From CAZMSQ01 sp964569025 (GTDB taxonomy: Bacteria; Bacteroidota; Bacteroidia; Chitinophagales; Saprospiraceae), in NCBI GenBank assembly GCA_964569025.1, contig CAZMSQ010000003.1, forward strand, positions 1-64,000: DNA of 64,000 bases, read 5' to 3'. The stretch's first letter is position 1. Every line of letters starts with the position of its first letter. The notes under the pieces are model-generated. The model was not told where the DNA came from. It worked only from the letters and a program-made list of their open reading frames with translations, and made no database searches. The position numbers were made by a program, and so were the translations under genes. This document shows, piece by piece, positions 33,265 through 41,763 of this stretch.

Positions 33265-35568
33265 TTACTTCCTAAACTCCTGTCCTGCGCTCAGTGTTCG
33301 CATCTCCCCGTGAAGCATTAGCGCTGCAGGTTGACCGCCGAGGTGCCGGATGGTTGTGCCATTGGTATCTGTCACCACCTCCAAGAGTGCTCCCCTGAAC
33401 CGGCATTTGAATGCAAAACGGCTCCATTCCTGAGGCAGAAAGGGAGAAAGCGAAAGCGTACCATCATGCACACGGAGCCCTCCGAATCCTTTCACAACAG
33501 CCATCCAGGTCCCTGCCATACTGGTGATATGGAGTCCGTCTTCGGTATCATTGTTGTAATCGTTCAGATCAAGGCGGGCAGTGCGAAGGTACATCTCATA
33601 CGCCTTGTCACGGTAGCCGAGCCGAGAAGCAAGAATGGAATGGACACAGGGCGAAAGAGATGACTCATGAACGGTAAGGGGCTCATAGAAGTCAAAATTC
33701 CTCCTGATGACCTCCTCGTCATAGTCTTCCTCAAAGAAGTACAATCCCTGCAACACATCTGCCTGCTTAATGTAACAGGAGCGCAGGATGCGATCCCAGG
33801 ACCACTTTTGATTCAGCGGCCGCTCATCTGCTGCAAGTTCACTGGCAGGTCTAATCACTTTGTCGAGAAAGCCTTCCTGCTGGAGAAACACCTGCCTTGA
33901 AGGGTCTTCAGGAAGATACATTTTGGAGCACACATCCTTCCAATGATTCATTTCGGTATACTCATAAAACCCGATGCGTTCGCAAAGCGACTGCCAGGCC
34001 TCAGGATTAGAATGGCTCACAGAGCGGATGACTTCCATGGTATATTGCATACACCAGATGGCCAGCAGATTGGTGTACCAGTTGTTGTTGACATTGTTTT
34101 CGTATTCGTTGGGACCGGTTACCCCGAGGATGACATACTGCTGCTTGGCTTCGGAGTAATTGACCCGCTGCGCCCAGAATCGGGCAATCGCGATGAGCAC
34201 CTCAAGGCCGTACTCCATCAGATACGCTTCATCTCCAGTATATCTGACATAATCATAGATGGCATAGGCAATGGCCCCATTTCTATGAATTTCCTCAAAT
34301 GTAATCTCCCATTCATTGTGGCACTCCTCACCATTCATGGTCACCATCGGGTACAGGGCTGCACCGTTTTCAAAACCCAGAAGACTGGCATTCTCAATGG
34401 CCTTTTGAAGGTGCCTATACCTGTATACAAGCAGTTGCCTCGCAACATGCTGATCTGCCGTGGAGAGGTAAAATGGAAGGCAATATGCCTCGGTATCCCA
34501 ATAGGTACTTCCACCATATTTCTCTCCTGTGAATCCCTTTGGCCCGATATTCAGGCGCTCATCTGATCCGGTATAGGTTTGATTGAGGTGAAAAATATTG
34601 AAGCGAATTCCTTGCTGTGCCGCGACATCTCCTTCTATCCGGATGTCACTGTGTTCCCACTTGCTCGCCCACACCTGCCGATGGGCTTCAAAAAGTGCAT
34701 CATACCCAGCTTCCCAGGCCTTGCCAAGGTGCTGCCTGGCCTTTTCCATGAGCTGCGATGGTTCCACATTCAGTGAGGAAATGTTGACAGCAATTTTATC
34801 GAGCGTGAAGCACTGATCCTGGGTAATCTGATCCTCAATGGCAATGCTGACAAAGTTGTCCTTTTTGATGCAATACGCTTTGAGAGGCGGGTCTCCCCCC
34901 TCAATTGAAGCCGAGATTTTCATCCCGGTTGCGACCTGAAACCCTGTTTTTTTGGTCTCTGCCACCAAATACCCTTCATTGTGGACAACCTCCTGAGAGA
35001 TGGCTTTCCAAAATGTCTCGTCCCAGTTCGCATCCTCGTTGGTCACGCCGGCATCGAGATATGGTGTCACGGTGATGGTGCCATCGAAATTGAGGGGGGT
35101 GAGGCGGTACCTGATGGCTCCGATTTCGGGCTGAGCCATGCTGCAGAACCGCCGGGCCTCCACACGCACCTCCTTCCCACTTGCCATACGGGCGGTGACA
35201 CTCCTGGTCAGGAGTCCCTCTTTCATATCAAGAACCCTTTCGAAATCAATAACTTCACAGTGGGCTAAATCAAATTCTTCTCCATCAACTTCTACACGAA
35301 TGCCAATCCAGTTGGCTGCATTCAGGACTTTTGCAAAGTATTCCGGATAGCCATTCTTCCACCACCCGACTCTGGTTTTATCTGGATAATAGACACCTGC
35401 GATATAACTCCCCTGAAGGGAATCTCCACTGTACGTTTCCTCAAAATTTCCACGATGACCCATTTGCCCGTTGCCGAGGCTGAAAAGGCTTTCGGAAACG
35501 CGATTCATTTCAGGTTGAAAGCCGCGTTCAATTATTTTCCACTCATCAGTGACGATGTAGTCTTTCAT
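33265..35568 (-). CDS. Glycoside hydrolase family 65 disaccharide phosphorylase, maltose-phosphorylase type
   Basis: 767 aa, complete. The N-terminal beta-sandwich (about 1-270) is followed by the (alpha/alpha)6 catalytic barrel and a small C-terminal domain. The general-acid Glu is in GVTGPNEYENN; phosphate- and sugar-site motifs GEKYGGSTYWDTEAYCLPF and MNGEECHNEWEITFEEIHRN are present. Such enzymes split alpha-glucobiose plus phosphate into glucose and beta-glucose-1-phosphate, which suits the beta-phosphoglucomutase 17 bases upstream. Whether the substrate is maltose, trehalose or kojibiose cannot be fixed by eye. Cytoplasmic: no signal peptide. Confidence 0.92.
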   Translation of the reverse strand: MKDYIVTDEWKIIERGFQPEMNRVSESLFSLGNGQMGHRGNFEETYSGDSLQGSYIAGVYYPDKTRVGWWKNGYPEYFAKVLNAANWIGIRVEVDGEEFDLAHCEVIDFERVLDMKEGLLTRSVTARMASGKEVRVEARRFCSMAQPEIGAIRYRLTPLNFDGTITVTPYLDAGVTNEDANWDETFWKAISQEVVHNEGYLVAETKKTGFQVATGMKISASIEGGDPPLKAYCIKKDNFVSIAIEDQITQDQCFTLDKIAVNISSLNVEPSQLMEKARQHLGKAWEAGYDALFEAHRQVWASKWEHSDIRIEGDVAAQQGIRFNIFHLNQTYTGSDERLNIGPKGFTGEKYGGSTYWDTEAYCLPFYLSTADQHVARQLLVYRYRHLQKAIENASLLGFENGAALYPMVTMNGEECHNEWEITFEEIHRNGAIAYAIYDYVRYTGDEAYLMEYGLEVLIAIARFWAQRVNYSEAKQQYVILGVTGPNEYENNVNNNWYTNLLAIWCMQYTMEVIRSVSHSNPEAWQSLCERIGFYEYTEMNHWKDVCSKMYLPEDPSRQVFLQQEGFLDKVIRPASELAADERPLNQKWSWDRILRSCYIKQADVLQGLYFFEEDYDEEVIRRNFDFYEPLTVHESSLSPCVHSILASRLGYRDKAYEMYLRTARLDLNDYNNDTEDGLHITSMAGTWMAVVKGFGGLRVHDGTLSLSPFLPQEWSRFAFKCRFRGALLEVVTDTNGTTIRHLGGQPAALMLHGEMRTLSAGQEFRK

Positions 35569-35585
35569 AACTTCCTGTACATTTT

Positions 35586-36242
35586 CTATTGTGGAGGTAA
35601 CTGCGCAAAAACCTGGTGATCGATGTCCTCGAAGCCCGGGATCACCAGATGGGCATGTCCTAGATGGTCTGCAGAGCCAATTCCAATGGCATAGAAGCCG
35701 CCGGCCAGAGCCGCTTCGACTCCCTTTGGGGCATCTTCAAAGACCACACAATGGTTCGGATCCACACCGAGGGCCTGAGCTCCGAGTAAAAAAACTTGTG
35801 GGTCTGGCTTCCCACGAGTGGTTTGATTTCCGTCAATAATCGTATCGAAAAAGTGCGTCAGACCGATATGGTCAAGAATGCGCCGGGCATTCTTGCTGGC
35901 TGATCCCAGCCCAATCCGAATCCCTGATTGTTGAAGATCCTCCAAAAAGGAGACGACTCCGGGAAGTATCTCATCGGGGGTCATCTCGTCAACATAGGCG
36001 AGGTACCACTCATTTTTTTGGGCGGCTAATTTGTCGAGTTCGGATTCAGAGCGCTGCAGACCTCCCATTTCGAGAATAATCTGAAGAGACTGCATCCTGC
36101 TCACCCCTTTCAGCTGTTCATTCTGTGCTTCTGAGAAATCAAATCCGAGGGAATTGGCAAGACGCCTCCAGGCCAGATAGTGATATTTGGCCGTATCAAC
36201 GATGACTCCGTCAAGATCAAAGAGGCAAGCTGAGATGTGCAT
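35586..36242 (-). CDS. pgmB: Beta-phosphoglucomutase
   Basis: 218-aa HAD-superfamily enzyme. Nucleophile motif FDLDGVIVDTAKYH, cap-domain KGVSRMQSLQIILEMGG, Ser/Thr motif GLGSASKNARRIL and acidic motif FEDAPKGVEAALAGG all match beta-PGM, which turns beta-glucose-1-phosphate into glucose-6-phosphate. It is the first gene of a tight five-gene operon (gaps of 17, 9, 8 and 22 bases). Confidence 0.92.
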   Translation of the reverse strand: MHISACLFDLDGVIVDTAKYHYLAWRRLANSLGFDFSEAQNEQLKGVSRMQSLQIILEMGGLQRSESELDKLAAQKNEWYLAYVDEMTPDEILPGVVSFLEDLQQSGIRIGLGSASKNARRILDHIGLTHFFDTIIDGNQTTRGKPDPQVFLLGAQALGVDPNHCVVFEDAPKGVEAALAGGFYAIGIGSADHLGHAHLVIPGFEDIDHQVFAQLPPQ

Positions 36243-36318
36243 GAGGATTTTCCTTTGAGCATGTGATTTACTCTCCGGCCTTGCTGGAAAAGTGCTCAGG
36301 GCCGGTACGTAAAGCAGT

Positions 36319-36326
36319 CAAATATA
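36319..36326 (-). promoter_or_regulatory. -7 box (TATATTTG) of the pgmB operon
   Basis: Minus strand TATATTTG, an exact TAnnTTTG match, 77 bases before the pgmB start. A T-rich stretch (TTTTTC) lies about 20 bases upstream, but it is not a clean TTTG. The leader holds CCGGCC...GGCCGG (36275-36305), a possible hairpin. Confidence 0.5.
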
Positions 36327-36361
36327 CAATATTCGGCAAATGAGAAAAAGTGGTTCTCCCC

Positions 36362-37582
36362 TCAATAACTCCATTTCACCCGTATAAACAGTGCTTGTAG
36401 CGGACTGGTCCACCGAGAATCAGCATTCTCCTCAAACACTACCTGACCAAAGAAGTCAAGGTCCCAGTCCTGAGCCACGGAAAGGGTGGCAACAGGGGCA
36501 AGAAAAACGGGGTGTGATGATGCAGGGCTGTAGAGCAAAGCAAGGCCGGTGGTAAAAATAGGGCTGACAGGCCAATTTGCACGAACCAGCATTGTGACTG
36601 GAAATGGATACAGATTTCTGGCCGAAAGGTCAAAATCAAAGAGCTCTACAATTCGGCGATCAGCCGTACCTGCTGTATTCACTAATATTCCTCCCTGAAG
36701 ATACCACCCCCCTTCAATGGTATAGTCAAACTCCATACTGGCGGCAAAAGATGCGGCACCATCCGGCAAGCGCGGAATGAATGCAGAGGACTCGATTTTC
36801 CATCCAGCCTGACCGATGCTTCCAGCCCGAGCCCCTCCAATGGTCCAGTAGTTTTCCATGAAGCCGGCCAACACCTGCAAATCTGCATTGCCTTGGCGAA
36901 AGCGGTACAAGAGTGCAGCTGTAGCTCGGTCGGGGCGAGTGCTGGCTTTTATGGCCACCTCAAGACTGTGGCCAAATCCAAAGTATCGGGTGACACGCAA
37001 GGCATCGCTGCCGGGACGCTCCTCATAGTCAAAGTCGGTATACGCATATGCATTGAACACATCATTTGGATTCCAAACCGTAGTTACCCCCCAGTTTATC
37101 CGCTGGCGCCCCGCTCTGACTTCCCAGTCACCAAATACCCATTCCAAATAAAGGCGATCAGCAACTGTGTGGCCAACCACAGAAGAATGACGCAACCAGA
37201 TGAAGGACATATCCATGATATCGTTGTCCACATCATCTATCTCTGATGCGAAAGAAGGGCTGAGTTTGACAACCTCACCGTAAAAAAGACGGGTGCGGAG
37301 GGCTCCGTGCACACGGAGCCTGGGTTGAAGGTGGAGGCGGACATTGAGCCGATGATGAATAAACTGGTCTGTCAACAGCGGGTTCTCAATGGTATCGAGT
37401 GCCACGGTGCCGCCTGAAACAGAAAGACGCACCTCAGGCTGGTCCAGAAAATACAGCCCTTGTAATTGCTTGATGTAGCCGCCTGTCTCGAGCCGCGGGT
37501 ACACTGGTTCATCTTGAGCCCGTGCCGTCAGGACAAGGAAAAGAAAGAGGACTATATGAGCGAGAATGAGCCTCATAATCAA
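36362..37582 (-). CDS. Outer-membrane beta-barrel protein, DUF1302-like
   Basis: 406 aa. Signal peptide (LILAHIVLFLFLVLTARAQ), then a long series of amphipathic beta strands ending in aromatic KWSY, as expected for an outer-membrane barrel. The motif VRAGRQRINWGVTTVWNPND is typical of DUF1302-type porins. The start overlaps the ABC ATPase stop by four bases, making it the last gene of a LolA/ABC operon. In other bacteria DUF1302 barrels accompany the LolA-like DUF1329 protein and an exporter, so a role as the outer-membrane acceptor for a lipid or hydrophobic cargo is a reasonable inference. TonB box not seen. Confidence 0.72.
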   Translation of the reverse strand: MIMRLILAHIVLFLFLVLTARAQDEPVYPRLETGGYIKQLQGLYFLDQPEVRLSVSGGTVALDTIENPLLTDQFIHHRLNVRLHLQPRLRVHGALRTRLFYGEVVKLSPSFASEIDDVDNDIMDMSFIWLRHSSVVGHTVADRLYLEWVFGDWEVRAGRQRINWGVTTVWNPNDVFNAYAYTDFDYEERPGSDALRVTRYFGFGHSLEVAIKASTRPDRATAALLYRFRQGNADLQVLAGFMENYWTIGGARAGSIGQAGWKIESSAFIPRLPDGAASFAASMEFDYTIEGGWYLQGGILVNTAGTADRRIVELFDFDLSARNLYPFPVTMLVRANWPVSPIFTTGLALLYSPASSHPVFLAPVATLSVAQDWDLDFFGQVVFEENADSRWTSPLQALFIRVKWSY

Positions 37583-38286
37583 GATGGAGGTGTCAACGTG
37601 TCACGAACTAAGTCAGAATCGACCTTGCCGTCGACCAGCGTGACCACGCGTCGCGCTCGGTCGATAACCCGCTGATCGTGGGTAGAAAAAAGAAAGGTCA
37701 TCTTTTCCTCTCTGTTGAGACGTGCCATCATATCGAGTAATTTCCCGGACGACTGAGAATCCAGATTGGCTGTGGGCTCGTCAGCGAGCACAAAGCGTGG
37801 TCGGGAGGCGAGAGCCCTTGCCACGGCCACCCGCTGTTGCTGACCACCCGACAATTGAGCTGGCCGGGAATCGAGCTTGTCTTCAAGGCCCACTGCTTTC
37901 ATCAATTCCAAAACCCGTCGGTGACGTTCTTCGCGAGACCAGCGCTGGAGAAGCATGACAAATTCGACGTTCTCACGTGCTGTCAACACAGGAATGAGGT
38001 TGTAGGCCTGAAACACAAACCCGATGTGCGTCCGTCGAAAGTCAATCAGCTGGCTGTCGCTTAAGTCGTGAATTTCAGTGCCATCAATGATGACTTCCCC
38101 CGAACTCGGTCGGTCAAGTCCGCCAATCATATTGAGCAGTGTTGTCTTACCAGAGCCGGAGGGGCCCACAATCGCCGTAAATTCGCCTTCCTCTATGTCC
38201 AAATCGACCCCATTAAGCGCATAGACAGGAACGGTATCAGGTCTGTAAATTCTGGTAAGATTCCGGGTTTTAATGATGGGTGGCAT
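37579..38286 (-). CDS. ABC transporter ATP-binding protein, LolD/MacB family
   Basis: 235-aa cytoplasmic ATPase. Walker A GPSGSGKTTLLNMIGGLDRP, Q-loop FVFQAYNLIPVLTARENVE, signature LSGGQQQRVAVARALA, Walker B FVLADEPTANLDSQ and switch His in FSTHDQRV are complete. The Asp after Leu in Walker A and the HIGFVFQ text mark the LolD/MacB/FtsE type, which powers FtsX-like mechanotransmission permeases. It lies between the two permeases and the beta-barrel gene. Confidence 0.93.
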   Translation of the reverse strand: MPPIIKTRNLTRIYRPDTVPVYALNGVDLDIEEGEFTAIVGPSGSGKTTLLNMIGGLDRPSSGEVIIDGTEIHDLSDSQLIDFRRTHIGFVFQAYNLIPVLTARENVEFVMLLQRWSREERHRRVLELMKAVGLEDKLDSRPAQLSGGQQQRVAVARALASRPRFVLADEPTANLDSQSSGKLLDMMARLNREEKMTFLFSTHDQRVIDRARRVVTLVDGKVDSDLVRDTLTPPS

Positions 38287-38331
38287 GTGATGCAGTTTTT
38301 CAGATTCTGTGATTCATTCCGGCCTGCTGAA

Positions 38332-39558
38332 TCACAGGCGTTTCATGGACTCTACCGGTTTGAGGCGTACTGCTTTCCAAGCTGGGTAGAGTGCAGCCAC
38401 CACACCGGTCAGCAATACGGCAGCGGGCACCTGAATCCAGACCTGTGGGTCGACTTCGAGATAGAGCATGGCATCAAGACCAAATTCTGCCAGACTCTCC
38501 GAGAACGATGATAAATCGATTCCTTTCTTCCCTATCCAACCGAGGGTAATGGCCCCGAGCAGGAGTCCGAAAGGAGCCCCAATGACCGACAACATGAGTG
38601 TTTCCAGAACAATCATCCGGAAAATAAGTACTCTGTTCATGCCAATTGCCATAAGCATTCCAATTTCACGGGTGCGCTCCAGCACAGCCATCAGCATGGT
38701 ATTAATGATTCCAAATACAAGAGCCAACATAATGACAGACAGGTAAATCAGCGATATGGATCCGATTTGAGATTCATATAGCTGTAAATCCGGACTTAAC
38801 TGGCGGTACGTATTGACATCGAGAGTGGGCCAAATTTGCCTGAGGGAGTCAGCCATTGGAAATGCGCGCTCCGGGCGATCAAGTAATACGGCAATTTCGT
38901 GACCGGGAATGGATCCGTTTTGGCCAGCCGAAAGCATGCGGTTCAGATCCCTTCTGTGCACAAAAACGTGCGCCTCGTCAAAAGGGGTATTCCCCGAATG
39001 AAAGAGCCCCACCACCCTGAAGGCACCAGAAGTGATTGTTGAAGACAAATCCTGAACCGTCAGCACCACTTTTTTTCTCAACCCCACTTTCAACTTCTCC
39101 GCCAACTGCACACTTATCAATATCCCATTGGAGTTTTCCAACTCTTCAAATGCCCCACTTATTACTTTGCTACCGATTGTAGAGACCGTCAGCTCATGGC
39201 CCGGATCCACACCTTTGATAAGCACACCGCGAGTCCCGCGCGAACTGGCTACCATACCCTGTGCAATACTCCGAAGGGCAACCCCGCTCACCCCATCCAT
39301 AGAAAGCAGAGTGGTTTGCAACTGGTCCGGTTCCGGGAGCAGGTACCGACTCTCCATCTGTTCGCGAAACACTGGATGGTGAATCTGAAGATGGGCCGTC
39401 TGGATTCCGATGGCACTGCGCACATAGCTGCGCATCATTCCTGTGGCCATTCCAGTCATCGCAAGGGCCGCCCAGATACCCAAAGCAAGAGCGGTCACTA
39501 CCACCAGACTCCGGGTTTTATTCCTCCATATGTTGCGCCATGCAAAAGTCAGTATCAT
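38332..39558 (-). CDS. FtsX/MacB-type ABC permease (second)
   Basis: 408 aa. One N-terminal membrane span after ILTFAWRNIWRNKTRSLVVV, a large periplasmic MacB-PCD-type domain (about residues 45-270), then three C-terminal spans (FtsX domain, GIINTMLMAVLERTREIGML typical). It pairs with the following permease to form a LolCE-like heterodimer. Its N-terminal AWRNIWRN motif is shared with the partner. The family does not carry substrate through a channel; it extracts or pushes lipoproteins or periplasmic cargo. Confidence 0.9.
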   Translation of the reverse strand: MILTFAWRNIWRNKTRSLVVVTALALGIWAALAMTGMATGMMRSYVRSAIGIQTAHLQIHHPVFREQMESRYLLPEPDQLQTTLLSMDGVSGVALRSIAQGMVASSRGTRGVLIKGVDPGHELTVSTIGSKVISGAFEELENSNGILISVQLAEKLKVGLRKKVVLTVQDLSSTITSGAFRVVGLFHSGNTPFDEAHVFVHRRDLNRMLSAGQNGSIPGHEIAVLLDRPERAFPMADSLRQIWPTLDVNTYRQLSPDLQLYESQIGSISLIYLSVIMLALVFGIINTMLMAVLERTREIGMLMAIGMNRVLIFRMIVLETLMLSVIGAPFGLLLGAITLGWIGKKGIDLSSFSESLAEFGLDAMLYLEVDPQVWIQVPAAVLLTGVVAALYPAWKAVRLKPVESMKRL

Positions 39559-39609
39559 TCTCCTTATTCTCTCATCCTCCCATTCTCCCTTTCGAATGGA
39601 AGGCTCTGG

Positions 39610-40824
39610 TTATTTTCTCATCGCGACCATCGGACGGATGCCGGCAATTTTCACAATTGGATAAAGCGCAAGAGCCGTCGTAAGAATGAGCACAACTGCT
39701 GCCTGCATCAGGAATACCCGCGGCTCTACAGAGGTCGGGAAAATTGGCTCAAAGCCGAACTTCTCCAGTGAGGCGGCTATATCACCGGTAAATCTCAGCG
39801 GATGAATTCTGAAATACCACACCAACGGAACACTTAATACCATGCCAGCCAGTGCACCGAACAATCCGAGCATCAAAACCTCCAGATAAACAGACCACCC
39901 CAAGGCCAAACGGCGCATCCCCACAGCCAGCAGAACCCCAAATTCGTACTCGCGCTCCCTCGCCATCATCAGAATGGTCCCATACATGCCAAAAGCGATG
40001 ATGAGATACAGAATAAAATAGACGATGTAATTACCGGCGCTATCCAAGGCTCTGGCTTCAAGGAGTTCAGGGAGTAGTTCCTCCCAGCTCATGATTTCGT
40101 ACTGGGATGTGTCAAGCGTTGTGCGTAACAGCTTTGTGACTTGTTTGGCATGACCTCCCCCCGGGTCAACCGCGAGAGATGTCACGCGCCCCTCTGCCCC
40201 GAAAAACCATTGCGCTTCAGGCAGAGACATCCATGCCATCATCTTGTCAAGTTCAGGTGACCCCAGAGAGACAATCCCGGATATGGCATACTTCCCAGCC
40301 GCATTAACACCCCGGAAGCCCTGACTGATCAACACAATCGTATCTCCGACTCCCAGGTCCAACTGCCGGGCCAAACCATCTCCTATCAGCATCCCCTCAC
40401 CCGAGTTTCGCGGATACTTGCCCTCAATAACCTTTCCGGAAAGCCCGGTGAGGGCATCCTCGGCTGCAGGATCAGTCCCCACCAACATCACGGCCCGGGT
40501 GCGATTGGCAGAAGCCCCGAGGGCAAACGATTCAAGGCGGGGCACCAGAGAAACCGCAGAAGGAAGATCCGCAGTGACCCGTCCCAACGAGTCGTCGAAC
40601 ATAAATGCACGGTCAATGACCTGGTCATCCCAATACCCCTTACTGTGAATCTGCACATAACCGTAATACGAACTGACCACATTGTCGATCATGTGGTTCC
40701 AGGCACCCTTCTGGAGGGATTCCATGAATGTCGAGAGCATCACCGCAAATACGATGGAAGCAAGTGTAATCAGACTTCGCCTTCTGTTCCGCCAGATGTT
40801 CCGCCATGCGAGTTTCAGCAACAT
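39610..40824 (-). CDS. FtsX/MacB-type ABC permease (first)
   Basis: 404 aa with the same plan as its neighbour: LLKLAWRNIWRNRRRSLITL start, one span, large periplasmic domain, three terminal spans including MMAREREYEFGVLLAVGMRR. Gap of 51 bases to the second permease and one base to the LolA-like gene upstream. Together the two permeases and one ATPase form a full ABC exporter of the LolCDE type. The two are clearly paralogous but divergent, suggesting an old duplication. Confidence 0.9.
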   Translation of the reverse strand: MLLKLAWRNIWRNRRRSLITLASIVFAVMLSTFMESLQKGAWNHMIDNVVSSYYGYVQIHSKGYWDDQVIDRAFMFDDSLGRVTADLPSAVSLVPRLESFALGASANRTRAVMLVGTDPAAEDALTGLSGKVIEGKYPRNSGEGMLIGDGLARQLDLGVGDTIVLISQGFRGVNAAGKYAISGIVSLGSPELDKMMAWMSLPEAQWFFGAEGRVTSLAVDPGGGHAKQVTKLLRTTLDTSQYEIMSWEELLPELLEARALDSAGNYIVYFILYLIIAFGMYGTILMMAREREYEFGVLLAVGMRRLALGWSVYLEVLMLGLFGALAGMVLSVPLVWYFRIHPLRFTGDIAASLEKFGFEPIFPTSVEPRVFLMQAAVVLILTTALALYPIVKIAGIRPMVAMRK

Positions 40825-40825
40825 T

Positions 40826-41614
40826 TCACTCCATGTTCTTCATAGTGCGTACTGAAAAAAAATCCTCCCGGACATCCACATCAAACTCAAGCTGCACATA
40901 CTCGACTACTGTCTTGTGCCCCTCTTCGTCGGCCGGCACCATTTCGAGTAATGACGGCAATAACTTGCCGCCCAGCTCCCTGACTGACTTCCCATACATG
41001 GTATTGACCAAATATCCATCCTCGTCGTAAAATTCGCCTTTCAGTTGCATATACTCTTCGACATCAATCCATGCAATAACCTTTCCCCACACCACTGAAG
41101 AGCCGGACGCCGGAATGAGTAAAATCTTGTGGCACATCCTTCCCTCAATCTCCTCCCTTCCCAGAAGTTCGTGTTCATAATCATCGACCACTGAAGACTC
41201 TCGAATCAGATCATCGTTTGTAAAATCGGATCCCATCCAGGACTGCAGCATCATAGAGGGTGGCATTTTAATCACCCTGTCAATGGTGGGCTGCCAATTC
41301 CACAACTCATTTTCCCGTTTCAGGAACCCAATACCACGCTCTCTGGCCGGCTCTCTGACAACAATGAGCGAATACTCGCTGCCCAAGCTCCAGGCATCCA
41401 TCCGAATCTCCCGCGACCATTCCGGACGCACGATTTCCATCCTGAACTCAGCACGGCTCGACTTCCCGCGGAGCTTTGCATCAGCCCGCTCCATAATCTC
41501 TCTGGCTGTCATTTGAGCATCCTGAGCCTGGAGAAAGATAAAGGAAAAGAGGAAAAAGAGAATGGAAGTGAATGATAAAGGAAAGGTCATAACTGAGGTA
41601 TTCTTCATTTCCAA
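40826..41614 (-). CDS. LolA-like outer membrane lipoprotein-sorting protein
   Basis: 262 aa. N-terminal signal peptide (FTSILFFLFSFIFLQAQ), then a COG2834/LolA-type domain. Family-like text includes AREIMERADAKLRGKSSRAE, KRENELWNWQPTIDRVIKMP and DLIRESSVVDDYEHELLGRE. Such proteins form a half-barrel that carries an acyl chain in the periplasm. It is the first gene of the five-gene operon LolA-like - permease - permease - ATPase - beta-barrel. Start at Met3 (MKNTSVM) also possible. It is not the canonical LolA, which usually stands alone. Confidence 0.78.
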   Translation of the reverse strand: MEMKNTSVMTFPLSFTSILFFLFSFIFLQAQDAQMTAREIMERADAKLRGKSSRAEFRMEIVRPEWSREIRMDAWSLGSEYSLIVVREPARERGIGFLKRENELWNWQPTIDRVIKMPPSMMLQSWMGSDFTNDDLIRESSVVDDYEHELLGREEIEGRMCHKILLIPASGSSVVWGKVIAWIDVEEYMQLKGEFYDEDGYLVNTMYGKSVRELGGKLLPSLLEMVPADEEGHKTVVEYVQLEFDVDVREDFFSVRTMKNME

Positions 41615-41690
41615 AAGGTAATGGTTTTGAAGAGAATGAGAAAGAACAAAAGTCGCACCGGATAAAAATCATCATCCCCCTCAATTTCAT

Positions 41691-41698
41691 TATTTTTG
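41691..41698 (+). promoter_or_regulatory. Possible -7 box (TATTTTTG) of glyQS
   Basis: TATTTTTG matches TAnnTTTG and lies 66 bases before the glycyl-tRNA synthetase start. No TTG is seen at -33, so the call is tentative. Confidence 0.35.
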
Positions 41699-41763
41699 CC
41701 CATTGAGCCGCACACAGTGGCGCGATCTCATTTTTGCGGACCATTTCGAATAGTTTCCTCATC

